From assembly GCF_004363695.1 (NCBI RefSeq), contig NZ_SNZC01000004.1:62001-126000 (forward strand): a stretch of 64,000 bases of DNA, in the 5' to 3' direction. The translations under genes and the position numbers were made by a program. This DNA is from Flavobacterium cheniae (GTDB lineage: Bacteria > Bacteroidota > Bacteroidia > Flavobacteriales > Flavobacteriaceae). Shown piece by piece: positions 43,843 through 52,185 of this stretch. The notes below the pieces were generated by a model. The model ran no database searches, was not told the DNA's origin, and worked only from the letters and a program-made list of their open reading frames with translations. How positions within the stretch are numbered: the first letter of the stretch is position 1; every line of letters starts with the position of its first letter.

Positions 43843-45009
43843 ATGCTAAACTTCGAATTATACAATCCTGTAAATTATGTCTTTGGAAAAGGGCAAATTG
43901 AAAAACTAACTGAATTAGTTCCTTCAAATACTAAAATCCTTATCGCTTATGGTGGCGGAAGTATCTTTAAAAATGGCGTTTACGATCAAGTAAAAGCGGC
44001 TTTACCTAGTCACGATATCTTAGAATTTGGCGGTATCGAACCAAATCCTCGTTTTGAAACCTTGATGAAAGCAGTTGAAATTATTCGTGCTGAAAAAATC
44101 GGATTTATTTTAGCTGTTGGTGGAGGAAGTGTGATTGATGGTGTGAAATTTATTTCGGCAGCTGTGAATTTTGAAGGTGACGAAGCCGATATTTTAAAAA
44201 AACGTATTTTATTTAAAGATGTTTCTAAAGTAATTCCTTTTGGAACAGTTTTAACCTTGCCAGCAACAGGTTCTGAGATGAATTCAGGTGCTGTGGTTAC
44301 GATTGAAGCTACGCAAGAAAAATTAACGCTTGGCGGAAGCGCTTTGTTTCCAGTATTTTCAATTGTGGATCCAACCGTGATTACTTCATTACCAAAAAGA
44401 CAATTGCAAAACGGTGTTGTGGATGCATTCACACACGTTATGGAGCAATATTTGACCTATACTCACGATGCTTTATTGCAAGACCGAATTTCAGAAAGTA
44501 TTTTACAAACATTAATTGAAATTGGTCCCGATGTAGTGGAAAACCCGAGTGATTATAAATTGGCTTCCAACTTTGTTTGGAGTGCCACCATGGCGTTAAA
44601 TGGCTTAATTCAAAAAGGTGTTCCTTCGGATTGGGCAACGCACATGATTGGTCATGAATTAACGGCTTTATACGAAATTGATCATGCGAGAACTTTGGCT
44701 ATAATTGGACCCAATTTATACCGCGTCATGTTCGACACGAAAAAAGAGAAATTAGCACAATACGGGCAACGCGTTTGGAACATTCAAGGCAATTCAACTG
44801 AAGAAATTGCAGAAAAAGCGATTGAAAAAACCGTTGATTTCTTCCACAAAATGGGCATGAGAACCAAAATTTCAGAAAACGCAGAAAACATCGAAAAAAC
44901 AGCCGATTTTATCGTAAAACGTTTCGAAGAAAGAGGTTGGAAAGCTATGGGTGAAAAGCAAAACATCACTTTAGAAAAAGTGAGAGCTATTGTAGAAATG
45001 AGTTATTAA
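43843..45009 (+). CDS. yqhD: Iron-containing alcohol dehydrogenase / NADPH aldehyde reductase (YqhD-like)
   Basis: Reduces reactive short-chain aldehydes, in E. coli using NADPH. The start at 43843 gives MLNFELYNPVNYVFGKGQI (388 residues; E. coli YqhD has 387). Motifs are AVGGGSVIDGVKF (cofactor), LPATGSEMNSGAVV, and metal ligands in GVVDAFTHVMEQYLT, ATHMIGHELTALYEIDHARTLAI. It is transcribed alone from its own promoter, with a palindrome in the leader. Confidence 0.94.
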   Translation: MLNFELYNPVNYVFGKGQIEKLTELVPSNTKILIAYGGGSIFKNGVYDQVKAALPSHDILEFGGIEPNPRFETLMKAVEIIRAEKIGFILAVGGGSVIDGVKFISAAVNFEGDEADILKKRILFKDVSKVIPFGTVLTLPATGSEMNSGAVVTIEATQEKLTLGGSALFPVFSIVDPTVITSLPKRQLQNGVVDAFTHVMEQYLTYTHDALLQDRISESILQTLIEIGPDVVENPSDYKLASNFVWSATMALNGLIQKGVPSDWATHMIGHELTALYEIDHARTLAIIGPNLYRVMFDTKKEKLAQYGQRVWNIQGNSTEEIAEKAIEKTVDFFHKMGMRTKISENAENIEKTADFIVKRFEERGWKAMGEKQNITLEKVRAIVEMSY

Positions 45010-45030
45010 AAAATACCTATTCATCATAAT

Positions 45031-45059
45031 AAAGGCGCGGAGTTTTTCTTCGTGCCTTT
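45031..45059 (+). terminator. Possible terminator after the yqhD-like gene
   Basis: A 12-bp stem with two G-T pairs (45031-45042 with 45048-45059) and a five-base T loop. The following sequence is only moderately T-rich, so it is a weak call. Confidence 0.5.
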
Positions 45060-45085
45060 GTATTAAAAGAGTTTCGCAAACGTTT

Positions 45086-45116
45086 TTTGTAAATCCTTTT
45101 TAAATGACTATTTTTG
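45086..45116 (+). promoter_or_regulatory. Promoter of gpsA
   Basis: TTTG (45086-45089), 19-base spacer and TATTTTTG (45109-45116): both boxes and the spacing match the Bacteroidota consensus. It lies 22 bases before the gpsA ATG and is one of the two cleanest promoters in the window. Confidence 0.8.
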
Positions 45117-45138
45117 ATGTTCTAAATTAAATCGTAAA

Positions 45139-46134
45139 ATGGAAAAAAAGCCAAAATTTGCAGTCATTGGAGGGGGAAGTTGGGCTACTGCAATTGCTAA
45201 AATGCTTTGTGAGAATCAAGACGAAATTGCTTGGTACATGCGAAGTACTTATGCTATTGAGCATTTGAAACATCAAAAACACAACCCGAATTATTTAAGC
45301 TCGGTTGCGTTTGATACCAATAAATTAAAACTTACAAATGACATCAACGAAGCTGTTGCTTATGCTGATTATGTGATTTTTGTAGTTCCTTCTGCTTTTT
45401 TGAGCAAAGAATTAGAAAGTTTAACCGAAAGTTTGGAAGGAAAAGTTATTTTCTCTGCGATTAAAGGAATTGTTCCAGAATCGAGTTTGATTGTTGGTGA
45501 ACATTTTCATACCAAATACGATATTCCATTTGATAATATTGGGGTAATTACGGGTCCATGTCATGCGGAAGAAGTAGCTATGGAACGTTTATCGTACTTA
45601 ACCATTGCTTGTAGCGATAGAAAAAAAGCCAAATATGTGGCTAAAAATCTGAGCTCACACTACATAAAAGCAAAAACTACGGATGATATTATTGGAACAG
45701 AATATGCTGCCGTTTTAAAGAACATTTATGCTATTGCAGCCGGAATTGCGCATGGTTTAGGCTATGGCGATAACTTTCAAGCGGTTTTAATGAGTAATGG
45801 TATTCGTGAAATGAAGAAATTCATTCGTAAAGTACACAAAATGAAGCGAAACATTAATAATTCGGCTTACTTAGGCGATTTATTAGTTACTGGATATTCC
45901 GTTTTTTCTCGAAATAGAATGTTTGGAAACATGATTGGAAAAGGCTACACCGTAAAATCAGCACAAATGGAAATGAGCATGGTAGCCGAAGGATATTACG
46001 CAGTAAAAAGTGCTTACAAATTAAACAAAGAATACGGAGCTGATACTCCGATTATCGACGCTGTTTACGAAATTTTATACGAAAACAAGGACGCTAAAGC
46101 CGTTTTTAAAGAACTAACAGATAAATTAAACTAA
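45139..46134 (+). CDS. gpsA: NAD(P)-dependent glycerol-3-phosphate dehydrogenase
   Basis: Makes sn-glycerol 3-phosphate from dihydroxyacetone phosphate for phospholipid synthesis. The protein is 331 residues. The Rossmann motif is FAVIGGGSWATAIAKML. The catalytic region is GPCHAEEVA followed by GTEYAAVLKNIYAIAAGIAHGLGYGDN with the conserved Lys, and NSAYLGDLLVTGYSVFSRN lies further on. It is three bases from the Alx/TerC gene, so the two form an operon. Confidence 0.95.
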   Translation: MEKKPKFAVIGGGSWATAIAKMLCENQDEIAWYMRSTYAIEHLKHQKHNPNYLSSVAFDTNKLKLTNDINEAVAYADYVIFVVPSAFLSKELESLTESLEGKVIFSAIKGIVPESSLIVGEHFHTKYDIPFDNIGVITGPCHAEEVAMERLSYLTIACSDRKKAKYVAKNLSSHYIKAKTTDDIIGTEYAAVLKNIYAIAAGIAHGLGYGDNFQAVLMSNGIREMKKFIRKVHKMKRNINNSAYLGDLLVTGYSVFSRNRMFGNMIGKGYTVKSAQMEMSMVAEGYYAVKSAYKLNKEYGADTPIIDAVYEILYENKDAKAVFKELTDKLN

Positions 46135-46137
46135 TAC

Positions 46138-47139
46138 ATGCTATCATTAAAAACAGGTTCAATCGATCATTTAATTGATCATCCTGGTATTATTACGGCT
46201 TTTACAATTACCATCATTGCGATGTTGGTTTTAGATTTAGGAGTTTTAAACAAAAAAGGTCACGTAGTTTCCAATCGCGAAGCGGCTATTTGGTCTGTGA
46301 TTTGGATATCTTTAGCCATGGGATTCAGTGGTATTATCTATCACTACATGGGAGCGGAGAAATTCATGCAATTCCAAGGCGCGTATTGGATTGAAAAAGC
46401 GCTTTCGGTTGATAATTTATTCGTGTTTATCTTGGTTTTTGGTTACTTCAATGTTGCAAAAGAAGCCCAACATAAAGTCTTATTTTGGGGTGTAATTGGT
46501 GCTTTGGTTTTTAGAGCTATCTTTATTTTTACCGGAGTTTGGTTACTAAATTACACCTATTTACCCGAAATGGAATTGTTCGGTCAAGTTGTGAAAATCA
46601 ACTACCTTTTAACTATTTTCGGATTAATTTTAATTGTTGCTGGAATCAAATCTGGTTTTAGTAATGAAGAAGATGAAGGTAGTAAAGATTTTAGTAAAAG
46701 TGCCGGTTCTAAATTTGTACATAAGTTTTTTAAAGTAAGTCCAAATTTTGATGGTGATAAATTTTTCACTGTTCAAAACGGAATTAGAATGGCAACCCCT
46801 TTATTTGTGGTGGTTACTATTGTTGAATTTACCGATTTATTATTTGCTGTAGACAGTATTCCAGCTATTTTTGCAATTGCACCAGATGATCCATTTATTT
46901 TATATACGTCTAACATTTTTGCGATTTTAGGATTGCGTTCGTTGTATTTCCTTTTGGCGAACTTTATGTACATGTTCAGTAAATTGAAATACGGATTAGC
47001 ATTTATCTTAGCCTTTATTGGTGTAAAAATGATTGTAGCGCCGTTTTATCACATCGAAACTTCTTATTCTTTAATGGTTGTTGGAAGTGTGTTAATTTTG
47101 TCTGTCGTGGCTTCTTTATTGTTTCCTGATAAGGATTAA
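46138..47139 (+). CDS. TerC/Alx-family membrane protein
   Basis: An inner-membrane metal exporter-type protein of 333 residues with about nine helices. It resembles E. coli Alx (manganese export) more than tellurite TerC in length and in ALSVDNLFVFILVFGYF and FTDLLFAVDSIPAIFAI, each with the conserved acidic residues. The DPFILYTSNIFAILGLR segment is also typical. The yybP-ykoY Mn riboswitch found before alx in other bacteria is not possible here: only three bases separate it from gpsA. A strong bidirectional terminator follows. Confidence 0.9.
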   Translation: MLSLKTGSIDHLIDHPGIITAFTITIIAMLVLDLGVLNKKGHVVSNREAAIWSVIWISLAMGFSGIIYHYMGAEKFMQFQGAYWIEKALSVDNLFVFILVFGYFNVAKEAQHKVLFWGVIGALVFRAIFIFTGVWLLNYTYLPEMELFGQVVKINYLLTIFGLILIVAGIKSGFSNEEDEGSKDFSKSAGSKFVHKFFKVSPNFDGDKFFTVQNGIRMATPLFVVVTIVEFTDLLFAVDSIPAIFAIAPDDPFILYTSNIFAILGLRSLYFLLANFMYMFSKLKYGLAFILAFIGVKMIVAPFYHIETSYSLMVVGSVLILSVVASLLFPDKD

Positions 47140-47159
47140 TTTCAAAACATATATCAAAT

Positions 47160-47191
47160 AAAAAAGGTTGTCTTGATAGACAACCTTTTTT
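47160..47191. terminator. Bidirectional terminator between alx/terC-like and GH92 genes
   Basis: A perfect 13-bp stem, AAAAAAGGTTGTC (47160-47172) and its complement (47179-47191), with a six-base loop; A and T tracts on both sides. Confidence 0.92.
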
Positions 47192-47199
47192 ATTAAGCT

Positions 47200-50031
47200 T
47201 TACTTTATCGTAATCTCATCAACAAAAATAAACGCATCACCACCAGCGCCTTGATGCCATTCAGGTAATTTACCGAAGTTTTTTGCGATGACTTTTACGT
47301 AACGTGCTTTTTTACCTTTTGTTTCGTTAGAAGTGAAATTCAAAATCGTATTTTCTTCTAATTTTGGATCTAACGTATTGTTTACCGAGCCGAAATACGT
47401 AAAATTCACATTGTCTTCCGAAATATAATAATCAACTTTCGTTGGCATTAAAATCCACGAACGTTGGTCTTGTAAAAAGCGTGTTGAAATTTCATTAATA
47501 TTTTTCACTTCTTTTAAATCCACCACCGCTTCAAAATCCTGACTTTGGTAGCCTTGCCAATCGCCTTTTCTCCAATTTTCTGTTCCTAAAATACCATCTA
47601 ACAACCCTTCTGGACCACCTGCATGATATTGCGGATTGTAAACCGATTTGATATTGATGCTGTAATTGTTTGGTTTTTTGAAGAACGTTGCGGAAATGGT
47701 GTTGCTTTGTCCTTCATTTGTTTTTACATAAGCTTCAATAGTTGATGTTTGCGATATTTCAAAAGGTTTTGTATAAGGAATAAATAGTTTCTTTGCCAAA
47801 TGATCGTCTTTATCATTAATCATAAAATAAATCACATCATTTAAGTATTGAGACTTCAATTCAATCTTCAATTTATCTTTAAATGATTTGCTTTCCGCTT
47901 GAATTACAGGAACTGGGATTACTTCTTTAATAATATAATCTAAATTCCAATCAATATCTTCAGAAGATTCAATTTCTTTCTCTTGTTGAATCGCTTTTTG
48001 TTTATTGATTTTTCTTTGCTCTTCAGTAATTACAGCCTTCTCACCACTTTCAAGGTTTACAACTATTTTATCAAAATATAAATCGTTTTCATAATGATGA
48101 ATAATACTTCCAGGACAAACAGGATATTCACTCATAACACTCAACACATACCAAGCACTCATTTGACCGCAGTCTTCGTTTCCGATTAAGCCATCAGGTG
48201 TATTAGTATAAAAATTGTCTAAAATATACTTGACTTTTGCATTCGTTTTTTCTGGTTTTCCTACATAATTGTACAAATATGCCATGTGGTGACTTGGTTC
48301 GTTTCCGTGTGCATATTGCCCAATTAAACCGGTAACATCTACTTGTTCTCTACCGGTAGTTTTGCTTTCGCTGTTGAACATTTCGTCTAATTTGGCTTCA
48401 AATTTTTCGGGTCCGCCATAAGCTTGAATCATTCCCTCAATATCTTGTGGTACGAAAAAAGAATATTGCCACGAATTACCTTCGGTAAAATTATTATTGA
48501 CTTCTCTTGGATCAAAAGGTTTGTCCCAACCGCCGTTTTTCTTTGGACGCATGAAACCCGTTTCCCAATCAAAAATGTTTTTCCAATTTTGAGAACGTTT
48601 CATGAAATACTCGTAATCCTTTGGTTTATTTAAAAGTTGCGCCATTTGAGCAATACACCAATCATCATAAGCATATTCTAAGGTTTTGGAAACGCTTTCG
48701 TGTTCGTCATCTATCGAAATGAAGCCGTTTTTCTTGTAGGCATCCAAACCTAAAACATCACGCATCGCAGAAGCTTTACTGGCTTCAAAGGCTTTTTCGT
48801 AATCAAAACCTTTTATTCCTTTTGCCATCGCATCTGCAATTACAGAAACGGAATGATAGCCAATCATACAATCGGTTTCATTTGACGCCAATTCCCAAAC
48901 GGGTAATCTGCCACCTTGTTCGTATTGTTTGATGAAGGTATTGATGTAATCGGCAGTTCGTTTTTTATCAATCAAAGTATACAACGGATGCGCGCCTCTA
49001 AAAGTATCCCAAAGCGAGAATACCGTATAATAATCAAATCCTTCTGCAACATGAATTTGGTTGTCTCTACCGCGGTATTTTCCGTCTAAATCTTGTGCAA
49101 TATTCGGTTGCATCATCGTGTGATACAAAGCCGTGTAGAAAATTGCTAACTTGTCTTTATCATTAGAAGTGACTTCAATTTTTGATAATTCTTTGTTCCA
49201 AAGAGCGATAGCTGCCTTGTGCGCTTTATTAAAATCCCAATGTTTGATTTCGGAACTGTTTAATTTGGCGCCTTCATAACTTGTTGGCGAAAGCGATACT
49301 TTTACGAGGATTTTTTCTCCTTTTTTTACTTGTTTAGAAAAACTCATAGCCACTTTTGATCCAGAATATTCTTTTCTATTACTTACTGAATCGGATATAA
49401 ATTTATTGAAGTTCATCGGTTTATTAAACTCAATTCGGGCATACACATATTGATCTCTTGCCCAAGCTTCGCTTCTTCGTAAGACTTCAATTGTTTTATC
49501 ATCAATTACTCGAATTCTTCCTTCCAACAATTTATCACGATGATTCAAATCTAAAATAATATTAGCTTGACCGTCTTTATTAAACGTATATTCATGAAAA
49601 CCAACACGAGTTGAAGTGGTTAAACGTACATCGATATTGTGTTTGTCTAATTTCACAGAATAAAATCCAGCGGAAGCTTTTTCATTCGCATGCGAAAAAG
49701 TAGAAGAATACACTTTATTATCAAACGAAGGTTCACCCATAGTTGGCATCAACATGATATCACCATAATCCGAAACACCGGTTCCATTCAAATGCGTGTG
49801 CGAAAATCCGTAAATCAAATTATCAGAATAATGATAACCACCACAGCCATCCCAACTGCCATCGATTCTGGTATCAGGAGAAAGTTGCACCATTCCGTAA
49901 GGCACAGTAGCACCAGGGAAAGTGTGTCCGTGACCGCCTGTTCCAATAAATGGGTTGACGTGTTTGACGTAGTCTTGTGCTTGGGAAAAAGTAGTAGTTA
50001 AAAAGGCTAGAGCAATAAGAAATGGTTTCAT
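47200..50031 (-). CDS. Exported GH92-family alpha-mannosidase with C-terminal carbohydrate-binding-like modules
   Basis: A 943-residue glycoside hydrolase. The signal peptide is residues 1-18 (MKPFLIALAFLTTTFSQA). The GH92 core (about 20-685) has YVKHVNPFIGTGGHGHTFPG, GFSHTHLNGTGVSDYGD, YYTVFSLWDTFRGAHPLY and GNEDCGQMSAWYVLSVM. GH92 enzymes are Ca2+-dependent exo-alpha-mannosidases. After the core, the usual C-terminal sandwich looks short; a charged linker (about 690-710), a chitobiase-C-like beta domain (about 725-800) and an F5/8-type C domain (about 810-943) follow. There is no T9SS tail and no SusC/SusD neighbour. Substrate specificity is not decided by sequence. Confidence 0.92.
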   Translation of the reverse strand: MKPFLIALAFLTTTFSQAQDYVKHVNPFIGTGGHGHTFPGATVPYGMVQLSPDTRIDGSWDGCGGYHYSDNLIYGFSHTHLNGTGVSDYGDIMLMPTMGEPSFDNKVYSSTFSHANEKASAGFYSVKLDKHNIDVRLTTSTRVGFHEYTFNKDGQANIILDLNHRDKLLEGRIRVIDDKTIEVLRRSEAWARDQYVYARIEFNKPMNFNKFISDSVSNRKEYSGSKVAMSFSKQVKKGEKILVKVSLSPTSYEGAKLNSSEIKHWDFNKAHKAAIALWNKELSKIEVTSNDKDKLAIFYTALYHTMMQPNIAQDLDGKYRGRDNQIHVAEGFDYYTVFSLWDTFRGAHPLYTLIDKKRTADYINTFIKQYEQGGRLPVWELASNETDCMIGYHSVSVIADAMAKGIKGFDYEKAFEASKASAMRDVLGLDAYKKNGFISIDDEHESVSKTLEYAYDDWCIAQMAQLLNKPKDYEYFMKRSQNWKNIFDWETGFMRPKKNGGWDKPFDPREVNNNFTEGNSWQYSFFVPQDIEGMIQAYGGPEKFEAKLDEMFNSESKTTGREQVDVTGLIGQYAHGNEPSHHMAYLYNYVGKPEKTNAKVKYILDNFYTNTPDGLIGNEDCGQMSAWYVLSVMSEYPVCPGSIIHHYENDLYFDKIVVNLESGEKAVITEEQRKINKQKAIQQEKEIESSEDIDWNLDYIIKEVIPVPVIQAESKSFKDKLKIELKSQYLNDVIYFMINDKDDHLAKKLFIPYTKPFEISQTSTIEAYVKTNEGQSNTISATFFKKPNNYSINIKSVYNPQYHAGGPEGLLDGILGTENWRKGDWQGYQSQDFEAVVDLKEVKNINEISTRFLQDQRSWILMPTKVDYYISEDNVNFTYFGSVNNTLDPKLEENTILNFTSNETKGKKARYVKVIAKNFGKLPEWHQGAGGDAFIFVDEITIK

Positions 50032-50079
50032 GTTGTTGTGTTGAAAAAATTTCTTAAAGGTAAAAATATTTTCTTTTTT

Positions 50080-50127
50080 AAAAACAAAAAACCACGAATA
50101 CAGAAATCAATTCGTGCATTCGTGGTT
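50080..50127 (-). terminator. Minus-strand terminator after the pheS-linked gene
   Basis: A 10-bp stem (50118-50127 with 50090-50099) built on AACCACGAAT, an 18-base loop, then on the minus strand a T-rich run (A-rich on the plus strand, 50080-50090). It separates the pheS unit from the GH92 gene. Confidence 0.75.
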
Positions 50128-50150
50128 TCAATATTATAATTTACAAAAAT

Positions 50151-50558
50151 CTAATTTGCGAAAACGCCTCTTTTGTTGATGATTGGTAAGTCGGTAGTAG
50201 CTTTTTCGTTGATGGAATTGGTTCTGAAAACAAAGGTTTTATCGAATAATTGTCCGTTTGCGAAATACGACAACATGAATTCGTTATTCAATTGTAAGAC
50301 GTTATTTTCTAACAATTCTACTTTAACGGCTGTTCTTGGTTCTACTTTGGCAAATGCATGACGGAATGTTCCTGTTTTGCGTTCTTCGCCATTGATTAAA
50401 CCGTACGCGCGTGAAACTACCATGGCCATTTCCAATAAATTATCGGTATCGTTTATTAAATAAGCGTACCAAGAATTTTCCATGAAATCGTCGTTCCATT
50501 CTTGAAAAGCTACAATGTGAACGCCTTCAACTTTTGGGATGATAATGTCTTTTTTCAT
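50151..50558 (-). CDS. Conserved hypothetical protein next to pheS
   Basis: A 135-residue cytosolic-looking protein with no recognised domain (IPKVEGVHIVAFQEWNDDF, YAYLINDTDNLLEMAMVVSR). No membrane segment or signal peptide. It starts 32 bases after the pheS stop, and the gap is filled by a REP-like element. Homologues in this position are sometimes named as PheS subunits by position only, which the sequence does not support. Function unknown. Confidence 0.78.
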   Translation of the reverse strand: MKKDIIIPKVEGVHIVAFQEWNDDFMENSWYAYLINDTDNLLEMAMVVSRAYGLINGEERKTGTFRHAFAKVEPRTAVKVELLENNVLQLNNEFMLSYFANGQLFDKTFVFRTNSINEKATTDLPIINKRGVFAN

Positions 50559-50563
50559 AGTAA

Positions 50564-50592
50564 GTGAGATTGCTTCGTTCCTCGCAATGACT
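50564..50592. repeat. REP-like element overlapping the pheS stop codon
   Basis: A 29-base element whose minus strand reads AGTCATTGCGAGGAACGAAG and continues CAATCTCAC. It has the form of the widespread GTCATTGCGAGG...GAAGCAATCTC intergenic repeat known in many bacteria. The pheS TAG (50591-50593) overlaps its edge. Confidence 0.75.
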
Positions 50593-51610
50593 AAATTGAT
50601 GATTTAAATTGCTCTAAGAAACGAACGTCGTTTTCATAAAACATACGGATATCGCCAATTTGGTACAACAACATGGCAATACGCTCTACTCCCATTCCGA
50701 AAGCGAAACCTGTGTGTTCGTCTGGATTGATGCCGCAATTTTTCAATACATTAGGGTCAACCATTCCGCAACCACCAATTTCTAACCAACCGGTTCCTTT
50801 GGTAATTCTATAATCGGTTTCAGTTTTTAATCCCCAATAAATATCAATTTCAGCACTTGGTTCTGTAAATGGAAAATACGACGGACGTAAACGAATTTTT
50901 GATTTTCCGAACATTTCTTTCGTGAAATACAACAACGTCTGTTTTAAATCGGCAAATGAAACGTCTTTATCAATATACAATCCTTCCACTTGATGGAAAA
51001 TACAGTGCGAACGCGAAGAAACTGCCTCGTTACGGAAAACTCTTCCTGGAGAAATCGTACGAATTGGCGGTTTGTTGTTTTCCATATAACGCACTTGCAC
51101 TGATGAAGTGTGTGTTCTCAACAAAACATCAGGATTGGTTTGAATGAAAAACGTATCCTGCATATCTCTTGCTGGATGATATTCTGGTAAATTTAATGCG
51201 GTAAAATTGTGCCAATCGTCTTCGATTTCCGGACCTTCAGACACGTTGAATCCAATGGTTGAAAAAATATCAATCATTTGGTTTTTCACAATAGAAATTG
51301 GGTGGCGAGAACCAATGTTCATCGCTTCTCCCGGACGCGTTGTATCGCCGTAAATTCCTTTTGCTTCTTCTTTATTTTCTAAAGCGTCTTGAATAGTTTT
51401 TACCTTTTCTTCTGCCGAAGTTTTCAATTCGTTGATTACTTGACCAAATTCTTTCTTTTGCTCGTTTGGAACATTTTTGAATTCAGCAAAAAAGTCTTTC
51501 AACAAGCCTTTACTTCCTAAATATTTAATTCGGAAGGCTTCTAATTGTTCTTTATTATCGGTTTGAAAAGATTTTACTTCTTCAATATGGGCTTTAATCG
51601 TTTCTGTCAT
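50591..51610 (-). CDS. pheS: Phenylalanyl-tRNA synthetase alpha subunit
   Basis: Catalytic subunit of the PheS2PheT2 class II synthetase. The start at 51610 gives MTETIKAHIEEVKSF (340 residues); a frame reaching 51631 is not needed. An N-terminal coiled coil is followed by motif 1 to 3 regions: SEGPEIEDDWHNFTALNLP, RTISPGRVFRNEAVSSRSH, and GFAFGMGVERIAMLLYQIGD. pheT is not adjacent in this window. It has its own -7 box. A REP-like element overlaps the TAG stop. Confidence 0.96.
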   Translation of the reverse strand: MTETIKAHIEEVKSFQTDNKEQLEAFRIKYLGSKGLLKDFFAEFKNVPNEQKKEFGQVINELKTSAEEKVKTIQDALENKEEAKGIYGDTTRPGEAMNIGSRHPISIVKNQMIDIFSTIGFNVSEGPEIEDDWHNFTALNLPEYHPARDMQDTFFIQTNPDVLLRTHTSSVQVRYMENNKPPIRTISPGRVFRNEAVSSRSHCIFHQVEGLYIDKDVSFADLKQTLLYFTKEMFGKSKIRLRPSYFPFTEPSAEIDIYWGLKTETDYRITKGTGWLEIGGCGMVDPNVLKNCGINPDEHTGFAFGMGVERIAMLLYQIGDIRMFYENDVRFLEQFKSSI

Positions 51611-51628
51611 CGCTCGTTTTGTAAAATG

Positions 51629-51636
51629 CAAATTTA
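51629..51636 (-). promoter_or_regulatory. -7 box of the pheS promoter
   Basis: TAAATTTG on the minus strand, perfect TAnnTTTG, 18 bases before the pheS start. Confidence 0.55.
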
Positions 51637-51651
51637 TGGATTTTTTTTGAG

Positions 51652-51672
51652 AGACAAGTCAATGACTTGTCT
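51652..51672. repeat. Perfect palindromic repeat upstream of pheS
   Basis: AGACAAGTC (51652-51660), loop AAT, GACTTGTCT (51664-51672): a perfect 9-bp inverted repeat with a three-base loop. No T tract follows on either strand. It resembles dispersed palindromes of the GACAAG...CTTGTC type. Confidence 0.75.
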
Positions 51673-51686
51673 GTACTATAAATTAA

Positions 51687-52043
51687 TTAGTCAATTAATT
51701 CTTTCTCTAAAAAGTAGCTTACAATTGCTTCTTTCATTAGTACGGCTTGTTCACCTGCTTTTAGTGGTGGCAATTCTTCTTTTACTTTGTAATGTGGCCA
51801 TCCTTCGTTATCAAAATACTCAAATTCGTAGTAGCCATAAGGCTCTAACAAACGACAAATAGCGATGTGCATCAGGTTTACTTTTTCATCTTTTTTGAAA
51901 GCAGCATGGATTTTTCCTAATTCTTGTACGCCAATTAAGTAGATAATTCCTTCTAAATCAAGGTCTTCTCCGCTTGAAAATTTTTCTGATAATATGTTGA
52001 CAACGCTTTCCCAACGCTGTTTTAATTGTTCGTCTCTTGACAT
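51687..52043 (-). CDS. Conserved hypothetical protein, 118 residues
   Basis: No family recognised. The protein is acidic and soluble with no signal peptide (RWESVVNILSEKFSSGEDLD, KDEKVNLMHIAICRLLEPYG, EFEYFDNEGWPHYKVKEELP). The pattern suggests a small alpha-helical fold with one beta hairpin. It has its own -7 box (52110-52117), abutting a divergent one for cvpA. Low-complexity intergenic repeats lie on both sides. Confidence 0.75.
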   Translation of the reverse strand: MSRDEQLKQRWESVVNILSEKFSSGEDLDLEGIIYLIGVQELGKIHAAFKKDEKVNLMHIAICRLLEPYGYYEFEYFDNEGWPHYKVKEELPPLKAGEQAVLMKEAIVSYFLEKELID

Positions 52044-52101
52044 TTTTTATAGATGAAAGAAAAAAGAGAAAAGAAAAAAGACTATTCCCAACTTTCTATA
52101 T

Positions 52102-52109
52102 TAGTTTTG
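52102..52109 (+). promoter_or_regulatory. -7 box toward cvpA
   Basis: TAGTTTTG, perfect TAnnTTTG. It directly abuts the minus-strand box at 52110-52117, so polymerase could bind only one side at a time. Confidence 0.5.
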
Positions 52110-52117
52110 CAAAGATA
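52110..52117 (-). promoter_or_regulatory. -7 box toward the 118-residue hypothetical gene
   Basis: TATCTTTG on the minus strand, perfect TAnnTTTG, 66 bases before its ATG, immediately adjacent to the opposing box. Confidence 0.5.
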
Positions 52118-52185
52118 ATCGATGGTTTTGTTTTTTAAGCAATCTATCGTCTTTGTTCTTTATTCTTTCATCTATTTTCTTTCAA

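Larger units (their letters stand above)
52051..52173. repeat. Imperfect inverted repeat bracketing a divergent promoter region
   Basis: The left arm (52051-52082) begins AGATGAAAGAA and ends AAAAGAC; the right arm (52149-52173) is its imperfect reverse complement (GTCTTTGTTC...TTCTTTCATCT) with a seven-base gap. The arms are purine-rich and pyrimidine-rich respectively. Confidence 0.55.

Noticed and set aside
46135..46137. yybP-ykoY manganese riboswitch before the Alx/TerC gene
   Set aside because: Only three bases separate gpsA and this gene; no room for it.
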